From Paracentrotus lividus (lineage: Eukaryota; Echinodermata; Echinoidea; Camarodonta; Echinidae): a stretch of 64,000 bases of DNA. The position numbers were made by a program, and so were the translations under genes. Shown in pieces: positions 23,641 to 35,052 of the stretch; the stretch's first letter is position 1; each line of letters starts with the position of its first letter. The notes beneath the pieces were generated by a model. It saw only the letters and a list, made by a program, of their open reading frames with translations, was not told the DNA's origin and did not search any database. Location: the NCBI GenBank assembly GCA_940671915.1, contig CALNVZ010003434.1, positions 757,373 to 821,372 on the forward strand, in the 5' to 3' direction.

Positions 23641-26430
23641 TCTTAATGTAGAGTTTCCCCGCCACATTTTACCCTAACTTTATAACATCAGAAAACTAAA
23701 CAAACATTAAACAAACATTAATTTGGCACATAGTCAAATACTGTGCACTTTTGGTTGTGCTCCATGGCAACCAAAACAACTGCGCTATTAAAAGCCACAG
23801 GTCATAATGTAATGCTCCACTCTCCACTTGGACAATATATAGCATCTGGCAGGGGAGTCCCCTATCGACTGTATTGTACATGTACTTACATGAACATGTA
23901 GGGTCTACACTGTAATTGTCTGTATATATTGCATTCATTCATGTATGTTTGTGCATGAAATAAGTGATTGAATTATATATCTGTGAGAATTTAATATTTG
24001 TAGATGTCTCTATTATGGGGGTAAGGGGGAATACTACATGTATGTACATGTATGTTCATAATAAGGAAATAATTTCATCAAATTATCTAATGTTTTGAAT
24101 TGTTTTAGTTTCCATGGATTCTATTACACAAAAAAGTGAATATCAACTCTCATATTAGGTCCTGAATGAACGAGTCCATGGATGCATTTATTAAATTCTT
24201 TATTATTTTTACTCTGTGAATTGAACTACATATGCATGTAGAACATCTGTCATTACAATGTTTACTTCAGTCCACTCTTATTACTTTGCTAGGCAAGCAC
24301 TGTGCAAAGAAAATGTGTCATACCTGTACATTGATACCTAAACATCTACAAAAATGGAGTATGCCATACTCCCTCTACATATATATGGATCACTGAATAA
24401 AATCGCCATCACTATCTACATGTAAGTCAGAGATGTGTGAATGCACAGTCTAAGTACCAAGGCCATTTAGCTAGTCACTCTCAAAGATCTAAAAGACTTT
24501 ATTCCAGGTAACATTGCTCATTCGCTATAGAAAGTTCCTTTCGATTGCCAGCCATTGTCATCTGTTTAGTACACAAAAGGAGGATAGACGAAGCCCTTGA
24601 TACAGTATACAGACACTGGCTGCAAGCTCTATGCAGTCTATAGGCTTATAGCCCTTGGTGTAATAGAAAGGCTCACAATACATGTCAAAGCTTGAAGGTA
24701 AAAAGAAGTACATTATTTGACGTCATACTGTTCAAGGTTGCACATAGAAAAGATCATGTCAGCTATGGGGCGGAGTATATTTTAGGGGTATTGGTTTTCC
24801 AGGGATAGGTTGAAAATAATGAACATTCTATTCAGTTGATTTTTTAAATGTTTTTCTTTAAGTGTGTGTGTTAAATCTAAGTGAAATTCTATGAACCAAG
24901 TTAACTTTTGTTACTTATAGATATGAAAGTAAATGGTTCATTTCACTTTAAGATAATTCACATTATTTTTTACTATAAGGCCCACTAAATGTAACAATTA
25001 AATAAATAAATAAATAATTTTTTTGATACAAATTAGCCTAAAGACAATATCTACATGTAGTCTACTCACACTTATCTGGAATTACGTGATCTAACTTAAC
25101 AAACTTACTTGACATTATGACAAAGAAGAAGTATGAGATTTACAATCTAGGCTAGACTTTTTCTATGTATTATTAGATCCAGATTCTTGATTTTCTTTTG
25201 TTTTTGTCTCTGTATTTTTTAATGACTTTTGAGTCTGACAAAGCACTGAGTTTACAATACAATGAATGTATTATGAATGTGTAAATAAATTTATAAACAT
25301 TAGTCTATAACAAGGTTCTTAAGAATACCACAAATAGACCTACATATATTTGTTCAAATTAAAGCCAATTGCTGCAGGGTGTCAGATCATATAACATTTT
25401 TTTTTCTTGCCCTACAAAAAAAAAAAAAAAAACCTTGCTAGAGTCTAAAAAATATTAAACATTTCATAAAATTTACCTTCGTCAAACAAGTAGAATAATT
25501 TATACTCTATCTTCAAGTGTAGAAATACAACTTTAGCAGTATTCAGAAAATTTTCATCAAACTTCAAAATGAAAAATAGTTATGGATTGTATTTACAAAC
25601 GGCACTGACTGACTGACTGTTTCTGTCCCTCCGTTGCTCTCGGAGATTATCCCAAATAGGGCTGCTGTATTGATCCAATATATGACGTATCCAGGGGGCA
25701 GGGCAGAAAAGGAAAGTAATTATTCAGTGTTCGGTAGTAAATCAAAGAAATTTATACGGGTCATGTGGATCTTGTGAATAAAGAACAGGGTTTTAAGTAG
25801 AAGGCTATTTCTGACAGATGTTGGGATCCCAGGGATAACGGGAATAAGCGTTGCACAGGTAAACACAGAAGGTTGGGATGGGTCGTAGCGAGGAAGAACG
25901 TCACTGTATTACAGAAAATGTACAGTTGAAACTTGTTTCAAACAAATTTTGTACGAGTCAAACTAGGCCTAGAAGAATCTAGATCCTATGTCATTCTTCA
26001 CTGGTAAATGTCAAAAGAAAGATAAACTGAGACCCAAAGTAAATGAATATAGAATCTATATGCTTGATTTCATCTTTCTCCCATAGGCAATGCCAATGCA
26101 AGTTCAAAAATAATATTCAGCATATTATTAGGTCATCAAAACATTGTGTCCTTGAAAAGGATTGTGAGCAGAAAAATAAAAACTAGCTTTGATTTGTGAC
26201 GTGTCTGTCACCTTTGAAATTTTCAAGAAAAAAATTATATGGTCGAGTTCATGAAATGTGTTTGGTAATAGATCTACAACCCACTTCCACACTTGAACAT
26301 TTTCCGGCAAAATTGTTTGCCTTTAACGCTACAGGGTGGATGTGGGCAGGGAGCTGGAGGGTACGATAAAAAATAGAAGCAGTTTAGATCTAATTTAAAA
26401 TAGATTCAACTTTGATTTCTAACTTAGGAT

Positions 26431-26631
26431 GGGGGGTCCGTTGTCCGGACACTTAAGCAGATAAAAACATCATCTTTTGCTCTCGATTTTCTCAAAATTT
26501 GTGCAGTAAATAGCAAAAATGTTTTTGAATATTTGTCCTTTGTTATATTGTCTGATATCATTTTCAATCGATTAATGAAATATTGATCGCAAAGGTCTAA
26601 AATTGCCTTCTTTGTCCGGACAAACAACCCG
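26431..26631. mobile_element. Possible MITE with TGTCCGGACA termini
   Basis: The left end gggtccgttgtccggaca is roughly inverted at the right as tgtccggacaaacaaccc. The 10-bp palindrome TGTCCGGACA occurs at both ends and a near copy follows at 26631. No target duplication could be fixed. Confidence 0.4.
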
Positions 26632-27101
26632 TCCGGACATACAACAACCGGGTATAGATCTACAATTAAATAAAAAGACGCATCAAAAACAACAAAAAAG
26701 AACCTCAGTCACATTCATATTTATAGTATTCACTTAACATATGACTAACAAACGAGAATCATTAACGTCAGAATCCATAAATATCATCAAAGTCAAGTCA
26801 AGAGGAACCAAGGGGTGTGAGAGGGGTGGGGCATGTTTTGGTTTTGGATCGATGGAGTGATCACAACACGGCTTCAATGCAGAAATTGTTTTATTGCAGT
26901 GCAGTGTAAATAAACATGAAACGAGATGTCGGAATAAACATACAGAATGGCCTGTGCATTACTTGAAATATACACCATACCCAATCAAAATAAGTGATTT
27001 TAACCAGTAATTTAGATTAACAATATGATAAACTACTAAAAAACATAATTTGATTCCCTAATGGATGAACGAAAGAGTGAAATATTAATGGTTAAACTTA
27101 C

Positions 27102-27180
27102 CGGTTTTCATTCAACTTTAGCAACCGAACGGAATATGGCGGAAGAGTGACCTGCAGATTGCACAGAGGTCACGTTACGT
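27102..27180 (-). promoter_or_regulatory. Probable first non-coding exon and promoter of the MTMR gene
   Basis: On the minus strand a segment containing TCTTCCGCCATATTCCG runs into a consensus donor (AACCG|gtaagt, exon edge at 27102). The CTTCCG (ETS-like) and CCGCCATATT (YY1-like) words are typical of core promoters of housekeeping genes. The upper edge is approximate. Assignment to the MTMR gene is inference from strand and position: no other minus-strand gene starts between here and 20.2 kb. Confidence 0.5.
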
Positions 27181-29019
27181 GAGTAATAATACGTAGGCTG
27201 TACGCTCATTTTTCATTGAAAAAGGAGTACAGTCTCCTGAGCTCCGAATCGAGTTTTTTTCTTAAAGACGCCCTCTTTGTTGACTGTCGTCTTAATTCTC
27301 AGAAACGATCAATAAAATTGGTTTCTTTGTCCGCTCTCCCTAAAATGTTTTGAGTGCTTCAGTTCTGTGTAAGCTAGATCAGGAGGAGAAACCCAAGCAT
27401 AACCTATTTACACAGAGGAATTATTGGCCACCATCGCTCTTTTGTTACGTAACACGACAGAGAGCTTGAACTTACCTTTGACTCCAGTTCTAATTAATAG
27501 TGGGCCTGGGGCCCCTGGGGCACCCAAGTTAATTTCCAATGGACGGCACCCCTGGCCTTGATTTCAAACCTGGAGATCAGGCTTTCCGAGCAAATTTGAA
27601 TATCTGATGTCCAATACAGCCTTAATCATCCCAATTTGAGAAGTATGAAAATGAATCTGTTTCCGAGAAAACTAAGGAGAGCTTAAACAATAGTAGGGGG
27701 AAAAACTGAGGTGTATTATTTCTCCTATACCCCGGCCCCTAGTCAAAATAATATCACGATGCTCTCGATTTGTATACTTTTTCTTATGTTGTTGTGTGGA
27801 ATGATTCCAGTGGTAGATATCCAAAAGTGTTGTTTTATTCATTGCTGTCCTAGACTTTTACCGAACCAGCGACTCATAATCCTACAATCATGCCGAATTA
27901 TTTCATGAATCAAAGATATTTCTATTATCTCACGGCTTATACCTCTTTAAAAAAATGTGGGGATTGAGCACAAAGCGCGAGTGGAAATTTTTGAGCCCAC
28001 AACTAAAATTAAATAAAAATTTGGTTATCAATTTGGTGACTGGCCCATGTCCAAAATGCATTTTTCTTTTTCTTCATATATATGCCTTTAGGTATTTAAA
28101 AAAAAGTTTGATGGAAATGCAGTCCCCGTGATTACGCCAGTGTTTGTATTATTATTACTTATTTTCATTAACACTACATAATTTCTTAAGCACTAACTCG
28201 TCTAAAATTATTCAAATAAAGAAATACTACCTGACAAAACAAACAACTATGACATTGTTTAACTTTTATTATTATATTTATTATTATGCAAAATTTGAAA
28301 TGATATCACTTTATATACATCCACAAGAATGGACAAGAAAAGTTTGCTTTAATCATAAATATTTACAAAACACGGGCAAGAAGAAAAAATAAGAAACCAA
28401 ACTATAAAACGAATGGGTGTAGTATAAAAAATTGTCATCATTTTTTTTTCCATATAGCATAAAAAATAGATAAAATAAAGATTATTTAAAAACTTAACCA
28501 CGCACACATTTCTCATTTTATTCAGAGGACTACAATTATACATATTAGGGCTTTTTACGACGTAACATGATTCTTGCAAGAATTTCCATAATGATGACAA
28601 CAAAATATCGTGGTGTTCCATTTTTACTAGAGAGCCGGGATGTTAACATTGTAAGTAAAGCCATATGTTCTAATTAAGTCATCGCCATGTTTCTTCTTGT
28701 TATCGTTTTTTAAACATAAATAATTATTTTTTAAAACATAAATAATTATACAATTTACATTGCAATCAATGAACACTCTGACAGGATATTCAATAAAGCC
28801 CATTTTCTCGATTTCGATTCATTGGTGCATGCAGATTTTTAGAACGTCTATATAATAATAATTCTATCCATTTTTACAATTTATCAACATATAAACTTGA
28901 AAGCCTATTCAACTTATCAAAAGAACATTCCTTTTTATGAAATCTTATACGGCACAAAACATGAATATACGTTAAAACAAAGAACTAATACTGGTATGCT
29001 TATATAATGTATGACACAA
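27181..29019. other. Intergenic DNA between the MTMR promoter and the PLAC8-family gene
   Basis: The first 300 bases may be promoter (TTACGTAAC and GTTACGTGA words). After that AT-rich DNA with a repeated aacataaataattat word near 28715-28750. No gene recognised; short open frames lack homology. Confidence 0.45.
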
Positions 29020-29020
29020 G

Positions 29021-29164
29021 CAGTGGCAGATCCACGGATTTCATTATTGGGGGCGCCAGGCCCGATAAGGGGGCCATCGATTTTTTTTCTCCAATTTTAA
29101 CAGTCAATTAGTGTTTTTAAAATTATGGGGGCGTTCCCTGTGCCCCCGCCTGGATCCGCCACTG
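29021..29164 (+). mobile_element. CAGTGGCGG-family MITE, copy B
   Basis: 144 bp. It begins CAGTGGCAGATCCACGG, ends CCTGGATCCGCCACTG, and is flanked by an exact 6-bp direct repeat CACAAG (29015-29020 and 29165-29170). Internal ttttaacagtcaatta is shared with the other copies. Confidence 0.9.
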
Positions 29165-29523
29165 CACAAGACATTTCTTCGCATCGATTCACGTCGGTTA
29201 GCCCGCGTTTCGTGACTTTTTTCTCAATATTTATACAAAATCTAGCAATTTTTAGATTAAAAAAAATTCTTTATGGAAATGTTAAGGATAAACAACATTT
29301 CATCATAATTCTTGGCCGCTACTAGCTCGCCATGCACCATGCTTATTGGCGAAAGCTGAGTAAAACCTTTCGCATCACGATCATTAACCCCCTATAATGA
29401 CAGTGGCATTATATTATTTAAAATTTTAAAAAGAAAAAGTGTAAAATATAAATGTGCTATCTAATTATACATATATATTTATTATACCAATCAGTAATTT
29501 CTTTAAAACAAAAAAACAACAAC

Positions 29524-29529
29524 TTTATT
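29524..29529 (-). terminator. Candidate poly(A) signal of the PLAC8-family gene
   Basis: AATAAA on the minus strand about 165 bases after the stop codon. It is the nearest canonical signal; cleavage site not determined. Confidence 0.5.
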
Positions 29530-29691
29530 TACAGCTATTAAAATGGATTCAGCGACAGATCAAAAATAAAACATCCGGCTTCATCACGTTTTCAACAGTT
29601 ATATACAAAAACAAATACAAATGCATAACGTGGTCTTTGGTCAATGAGCTATAGGTATTCTTCCTCTCTTGCTGGACAAGATGTGCCGTTG

Positions 29692-30023
29692 TTATGGCAA
29701 CGCATCACCATTCTGTATCATCTTAATCTCCCTGGCCAGCTGACACTGAGCACAGCATGGGAAAAGAGATGTCACCACGCAGTCGTTCATTACTGAGCCC
29801 TGGATTCAAAAGAAAGGGAGGTCGGACGAACAAAGGGTTAATAAAATTTAGAAACTAAAATCATTAGAAAAAAAAACCCCCAAAACATTGCTAATAAAAA
29901 ATTTAAAAAGAGAAAAGTTGAGATACTACCAACTAAAAATGCGCTCAAAGTGAGCGGGGAGGCAGATATGGTCGTTTTAAAAAAAAGAAAGAAAAGAGAT
30001 TGATCGGCTGTTTCAAAGCAAAC

Positions 30024-30060
<37 letters not shown>

Positions 30061-30500
30061 AAAAAAAAAATCCGACTATCCTTCTCATTTCCATTATAGT
30101 TTTGTTACCTGTGACCGAGCCGGAGTGCAGGGGGCCGGGGAGGGGAAAGCTCAGATGCCCCCTTTGTTCTAAAAAAAAAAAAAAAACTATTTGAATTGTC
30201 GTTAAGCCCATAATGCTGCCCAAAGTCGTATTTCATACAGAATTTAAACCCGCTATATATTTAGCCTCAGAATATTAATACTTTTTGAAGGAGGGAGGGG
30301 AGGCCAGGGTCGAAATAAAAAAGTTACAAGCAACTATAAAATAAGGGGGGGGGAGTGTCATACATGTTACAAAAATGTACCTTAAAGTTGGCCTTTTAAA
30401 CAGGAGCTTGGGTATAATAACATCAGCAAGGGCCCGCTGGGAGAACAGTTGTCAGAACTGAAAGTGGCTACCCTGGGTAAATAGAACATTATTATTATTA

Positions 30501-30538
<38 letters not shown>

Positions 30539-33500
30539 ATGTATTTCCAAATTTACTATACACATTTGAGGGTGTTGTAAAATTTGGAAAATTCCCGACA
30601 TTGTTTATCCAGGATTTGCAAATGGTGGGGGGGGGGCAGGCCAGATAGGAGGGGGCACCGTTTTGAAATTTTAGATTTTAAAGGGGAATCCAACCCAAGG
30701 AGAGAATCAACCTTACAGGAAAGAGGAAAATGAGAGGAGCAATCTAAAAAAAATTCATCAAAATCGGTTATAAAATAAGAGAGATATGGAAGTTTGAAAA
30801 GTCTAGTTGTTCCTTCTATGGGGATCCTCAAATTGGCATCTAGCGCTTCAAAATGGCCGATCTTATGGACAACTCTCCATTCAACTTTGTACACAATTTT
30901 CAAGATTTTCCCCATTTTCTTTCAAATGTTCTTCTTACTTCTGATCAAAATATGTCATGGGAAATATATTTCACAACACATATGTTAAGCTAGAAGGAGG
31001 AAAGATTATATTTCGAAAGAAATGGGGAAAATCTGAAAATTGTGTACAAAATGATGGAGAGTTGTTCATGAGATGCGCCATTTTGAAAGCCGAGTGTTGC
31101 AATTTGAGGATCCCCATAGAAGGAACAAGTAGACTTTTCAAAACTCCATAACTCTCTTATTTTATAACCGATTTTGATGAAACTTATTTTAGATTGCTGC
31201 CTCTCCATTTTCCTCTTTCCTGTAAGGTTGATTCTCTCTTTGGGTTGGATTCCCCTTTAACATACACAGTCAATGGACGGTTTTCAAATCATAGGGTCGC
31301 GCGCGCCCTGCGATCCCGCCTGGATACGCCACTACCAGACAATTAAAAAAAAAATAAAAAAAAAAAAAAAAATGAACTTGCCAGACTACCCTCGATATTG
31401 TGTCTCCTCTGAGTATGATCCTAGCACAACAAGGTTTGAGCACGGTACACAAGCACCTGCGTAAAACTCTCTCCCATCGATGAGGCGATGAAGCACATGT
31501 GGCATGCACAAACGTCCCAATCAAACCTAATAATAATATAATGGATTTCCAATAAAAGGAGAGTTTAACCATCAAGAACATTATTTACTTCAGATTAACA
31601 TATACGACAATCAGGATTAAGGTCAGTGGAGCCACTGGAGGGGGTTGGGCACCCCAAACTTTTAGGCAAACTTATACAAAAAATGGAAATGATTACAATC
31701 AGATTTGCTTTTTAGCCTGTTCAGCCCCGCCACCCCCCCCCCCTACAAAAAAAAATAAAAATAAAAACAAATAAAAATGCGCTCCTTGAATTATGTAGGG
31801 GTTTGAATAAAGGATGTTTCGAGAACGTCTTGATAATCCTACAGATAGTCATAATAAGAAAATCTGTATTGAAATATGCCCCCATCCTGTACCGCCATTC
31901 AAACTTATAAACATTTTAACCATTGTTCAGGTTGAACGGATATATTACGTCAGTCGTATTAAAATTGTGAGCAGTGGCTGTTGGTATGATTCATTAACGG
32001 CATTGGATAAAATGAATTCAAAAAGTCTCCCAGCCATCAGCATTTTGTTTCCCAAATAAAAAAGTAGGTATGTATCACAAAGGGAATGGTGACAGGACAC
32101 GAGGCCCCTCGCAATGGCGGATTTACCATTGGGGTGCAAAAAAAAAAAAAAAAAAAAAAAAAGGGAAAGGGAAAGAAGAGAAAAAGAAGGGGAAAAGGGA
32201 AGGAGAAGGGGAAAAAGAGAGAGAGAGAGAGGAGAAAATGAAAAGTAAAACAGTAAGAAAAAGTAGATCTAGAGAGGAAAATAAAGTAGGTCAAAGTTTT
32301 TCGCTCCGCGCTTCGCGCTCGCATTTTACCTGATTAAATTGTATTTATGAGGATTACGAAAAGTGCTTACAATTTAAGGGTTTTCACGCTCATTTTGTTT
32401 AAAGTCCTAGACCGGACCGACAAATGAAATAGCCAAAAACGAAAGCTAATATGCATAATAATACAACAATCCCAAATTAAGGCGTTTTTATTGTCCATCT
32501 AAAAAGTATTTAATTAAAAAGATGACCGAACCTCAACCAGGCCACCCCTCCCGAATACTTGTAAAATTACCCCTAATTTAAAAGAGTGCGAGTGATGACG
32601 TCAAAAAATGTTAATGGAATGCTACAGCAGTCCTGCGGCTAGGCATGATTGCGTTTCGCCTTTAGAAAACACGTTTGTATTGCTATGTCAGGACAAATAG
32701 ACGCCCTGTGAGCTAGAATTCTATTGTTATGAAATGAAAGGGCAAAGTCAATCATGCCTGGCCACAGGACTGCTGTAGCATTCCATTAACATTTTTTGAC
32801 GTCATCACTCGCACTTTTAAATTAGGGGTAATTTTACAAGTATTCGGGAGGGTGGCCTGGTTGAGGTTCGGTCATCTTTTTTAATCAAATACTTTCTAGA
32901 TGGACAATAAAAACGCCTTAATTTGGAATTGTTGTATTATATAGCATATTAGCTTTCGTTTTTGGCTATTTCATTTGTCGGTCCGGTCTGGGACTTTAAT
33001 TAGATAATTATCCTCTTGAGCACAGCACAAAAAGTGCTTAAAATGCATTGTTTTCAAGTTGTAAATAAAAAAAAAAAAAATAGCTCGCATTGTTGAGATA
33101 TCTATCTTCTTTATAAGCATTAAAAACTCTTAAGAAACATTGTTTTTAGGTTGATATAATTATCTAAAAATTTTCAGCTCGCGCTTCGCGCTCGCGCATT
33201 GTTTAATGAGATATGTATCTTCTTAAGAATGCACTGTTTTCAGGTTGACATATCTTTAAATTTTCAGCTCGCCCTTCGCGCTCGGCATTGTTTAATGAGA
33301 TAAGTATTTTCTTTATGAGCTTAGCACAAACACGCTTAAAATAAATGTTTTCAAGCTGATATGTCAAAAAAAATGCGCTAGCATTATTTAATGAGTTATG
33401 TATCTTCTTTATAAGCATGGCATTAGAAAACGATTAAAAAACACTGTTTTCAGTTTGATATATCTAAAATTTCAGCTCGCGCTTCGCGCTCGCATTTTTA

Positions 33501-35011
33501 ATGAGACATGTATCTTCTTTCTATAACATTAGCATGAAAAACCTTAATTGCACTGTTTTTAGTTTGATATATCTAAAATTTTCGGCTCGCGCTTCGCGCT
33601 CGCATTGTTTAATAAGATAATATGTATCTTCCTTTTAAACATAGCTATAAAGAGGCTTAAAAATGCACTGTTTTCAGGTTGATGTATTATCACAAAAAAT
33701 TTCGGCTCACGCTTCGCGCTCGCATTGTTTAATGAAAGTATCTCCTTAAAAGAGCAAAGCCCCCCCAAAAAAACTTTAAATGCACTGTTTTGAGGTTTAT
33801 ATATCTAAAATGTTCAGCTCGCGCCTCGCGCTCGCATTGTTTAATATAAGATAATATGTATCTTCTCTTATATAACATAACATAAAGACGCTTTAAAAAT
33901 GCACTGTTTTCACGTTTAATATATTATCAAAAATTTTCGGCTCGCGCTTCACGCTCGCATTGTTTAATGAGATAAGTTATGTATCTTCATAAAAAGCAAT
34001 AGCACCAAAAAAACTTTCAATGCAGTGTTTAGGTTGATATATCCAAATTATCAGCTCGCGCTTCGCGCTCGTATTGTTTAGTGAGATAATATGTATCTTC
34101 CCTATAAACATAGCATAAAAACGCTTAAAAATGCACTTTTTTTCAGGTTGATATAATTTATTATCAAAAAATTTTCGGCTCGCTCGCATTGTTTAATGAG
34201 ATAAGTATCTTTTTAAAAAAGCATGGCTCAAAAAAAACTTTAAATGCACATTTTTGTCGGGTTGATATATCTAAAAACTTTCAGCTCGGCGCTTCGCGCT
34301 CGCATTGTTTTATGATATAAGTATTTTCTTAATAAGTTGCATAAAAAAAGCTTAAATCAAATGTTTCAGGTAGATATCGCAAAACATTTTCGGCTCGCGC
34401 TTCGCGCTCGCATTATTGATTTAATACATTGGCTTGTTCATTAAAAAAAAAAAAAAAAAAGAAAAAAGAAAAGATTAAGTTAATTAGTGTCTATAGGTCT
34501 TTAACAGCCACCCCTCCCCCCTCGCGCTTAGCTTTTCAAACCGCTGATCAAGGGAAATTTGGGTGAAAAAAAAAATCCGACCCCCTTCCCCCCCCCCCCT
34601 ATTGGCGAATGCTGGGATCCGCCCCTGCCCTTGTATTCACTACTGAAATATACGTCACATGTATATGAGTGACACAAAGAAAGGAGTGCTTTCAAGAAGC
34701 TACCCGAACTAGAAGCGCTTAGAAACTGTTGTATTAGAGCGCTATATAAATGTATTCATTATTATTATTAACTAACAAATCCTTCAAGATACCCTCCGGA
34801 CAGTATCCCATGCAGGACAATACCCCCTAGGACAATTCCTCCTGAACAACTACTAACTAACCCTAAAACTAACCCTCATTTTAGCTGCATCAATGGGGTA
34901 CTCATAATAGTGTCCAATGAGTTGGTATACTTTAAATTACAATTACTTGACATAAATCTTGGGTGACCGTAAATAGGGACCAATTATCAAATTTCTGAAA
35001 TATAAATTTAA

Positions 35012-35052
<41 letters not shown>

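Larger units (their letters stand above)
20191..27101. other. MTMR 5' UTR intron
   Basis: Holds the foldback element 20915-21693, a CAGTGGCGG element 22842-22975, tandem duplications at 22288-22677 and 23353-23640, and a possible TGTCCGGACA-ended element at 26431-26631. A splice-like segment at about 20440-20667 (acceptor ccttgcag, read on the minus strand) may be another untranslated exon but was too weak to call. Confidence 0.45.
29800..31389. other. PLAC8-gene intron 3
   Basis: Contains poly(A) runs (30027-30070, 30171-30186), an ATT microsatellite (about 30491-30540), and a CAGTGGCGG-family element split by a TTAA-target element (30600-31334). Confidence 0.6.
32112..34627 (+). mobile_element. 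Giant CAGTGGCGG-family member containing a satellite array
   Basis: The left end CAATGGCGGATTTACC and right end GGGATCCGCCCCTG are degenerate family termini. The flanks CCCTCG (32106-32111) and CCCTTG (34628-34633) agree at 5 of 6 bases, the same duplication length as copies A-C. Internal family sequence persists near the right end (ttttcaaaccgctgatc). Between the ends lies a purine-rich block (32132-32280) and then a tandem array of about 13 units, itself interrupted by a TTAA element. Family members elsewhere in this window are 134-160 bp, so this copy has grown about 16-fold. Confidence 0.72.

Noticed and set aside
30000-30200. Lysine-rich / phenylalanine-rich open frames
   Set aside because: They translate poly(A) and poly(T) runs.
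33177-34425. CRISPR-like look of short palindromic repeats with spacers
   Set aside because: The spacers are themselves conserved between units, so this is a tandem satellite; the DNA is also clearly animal.
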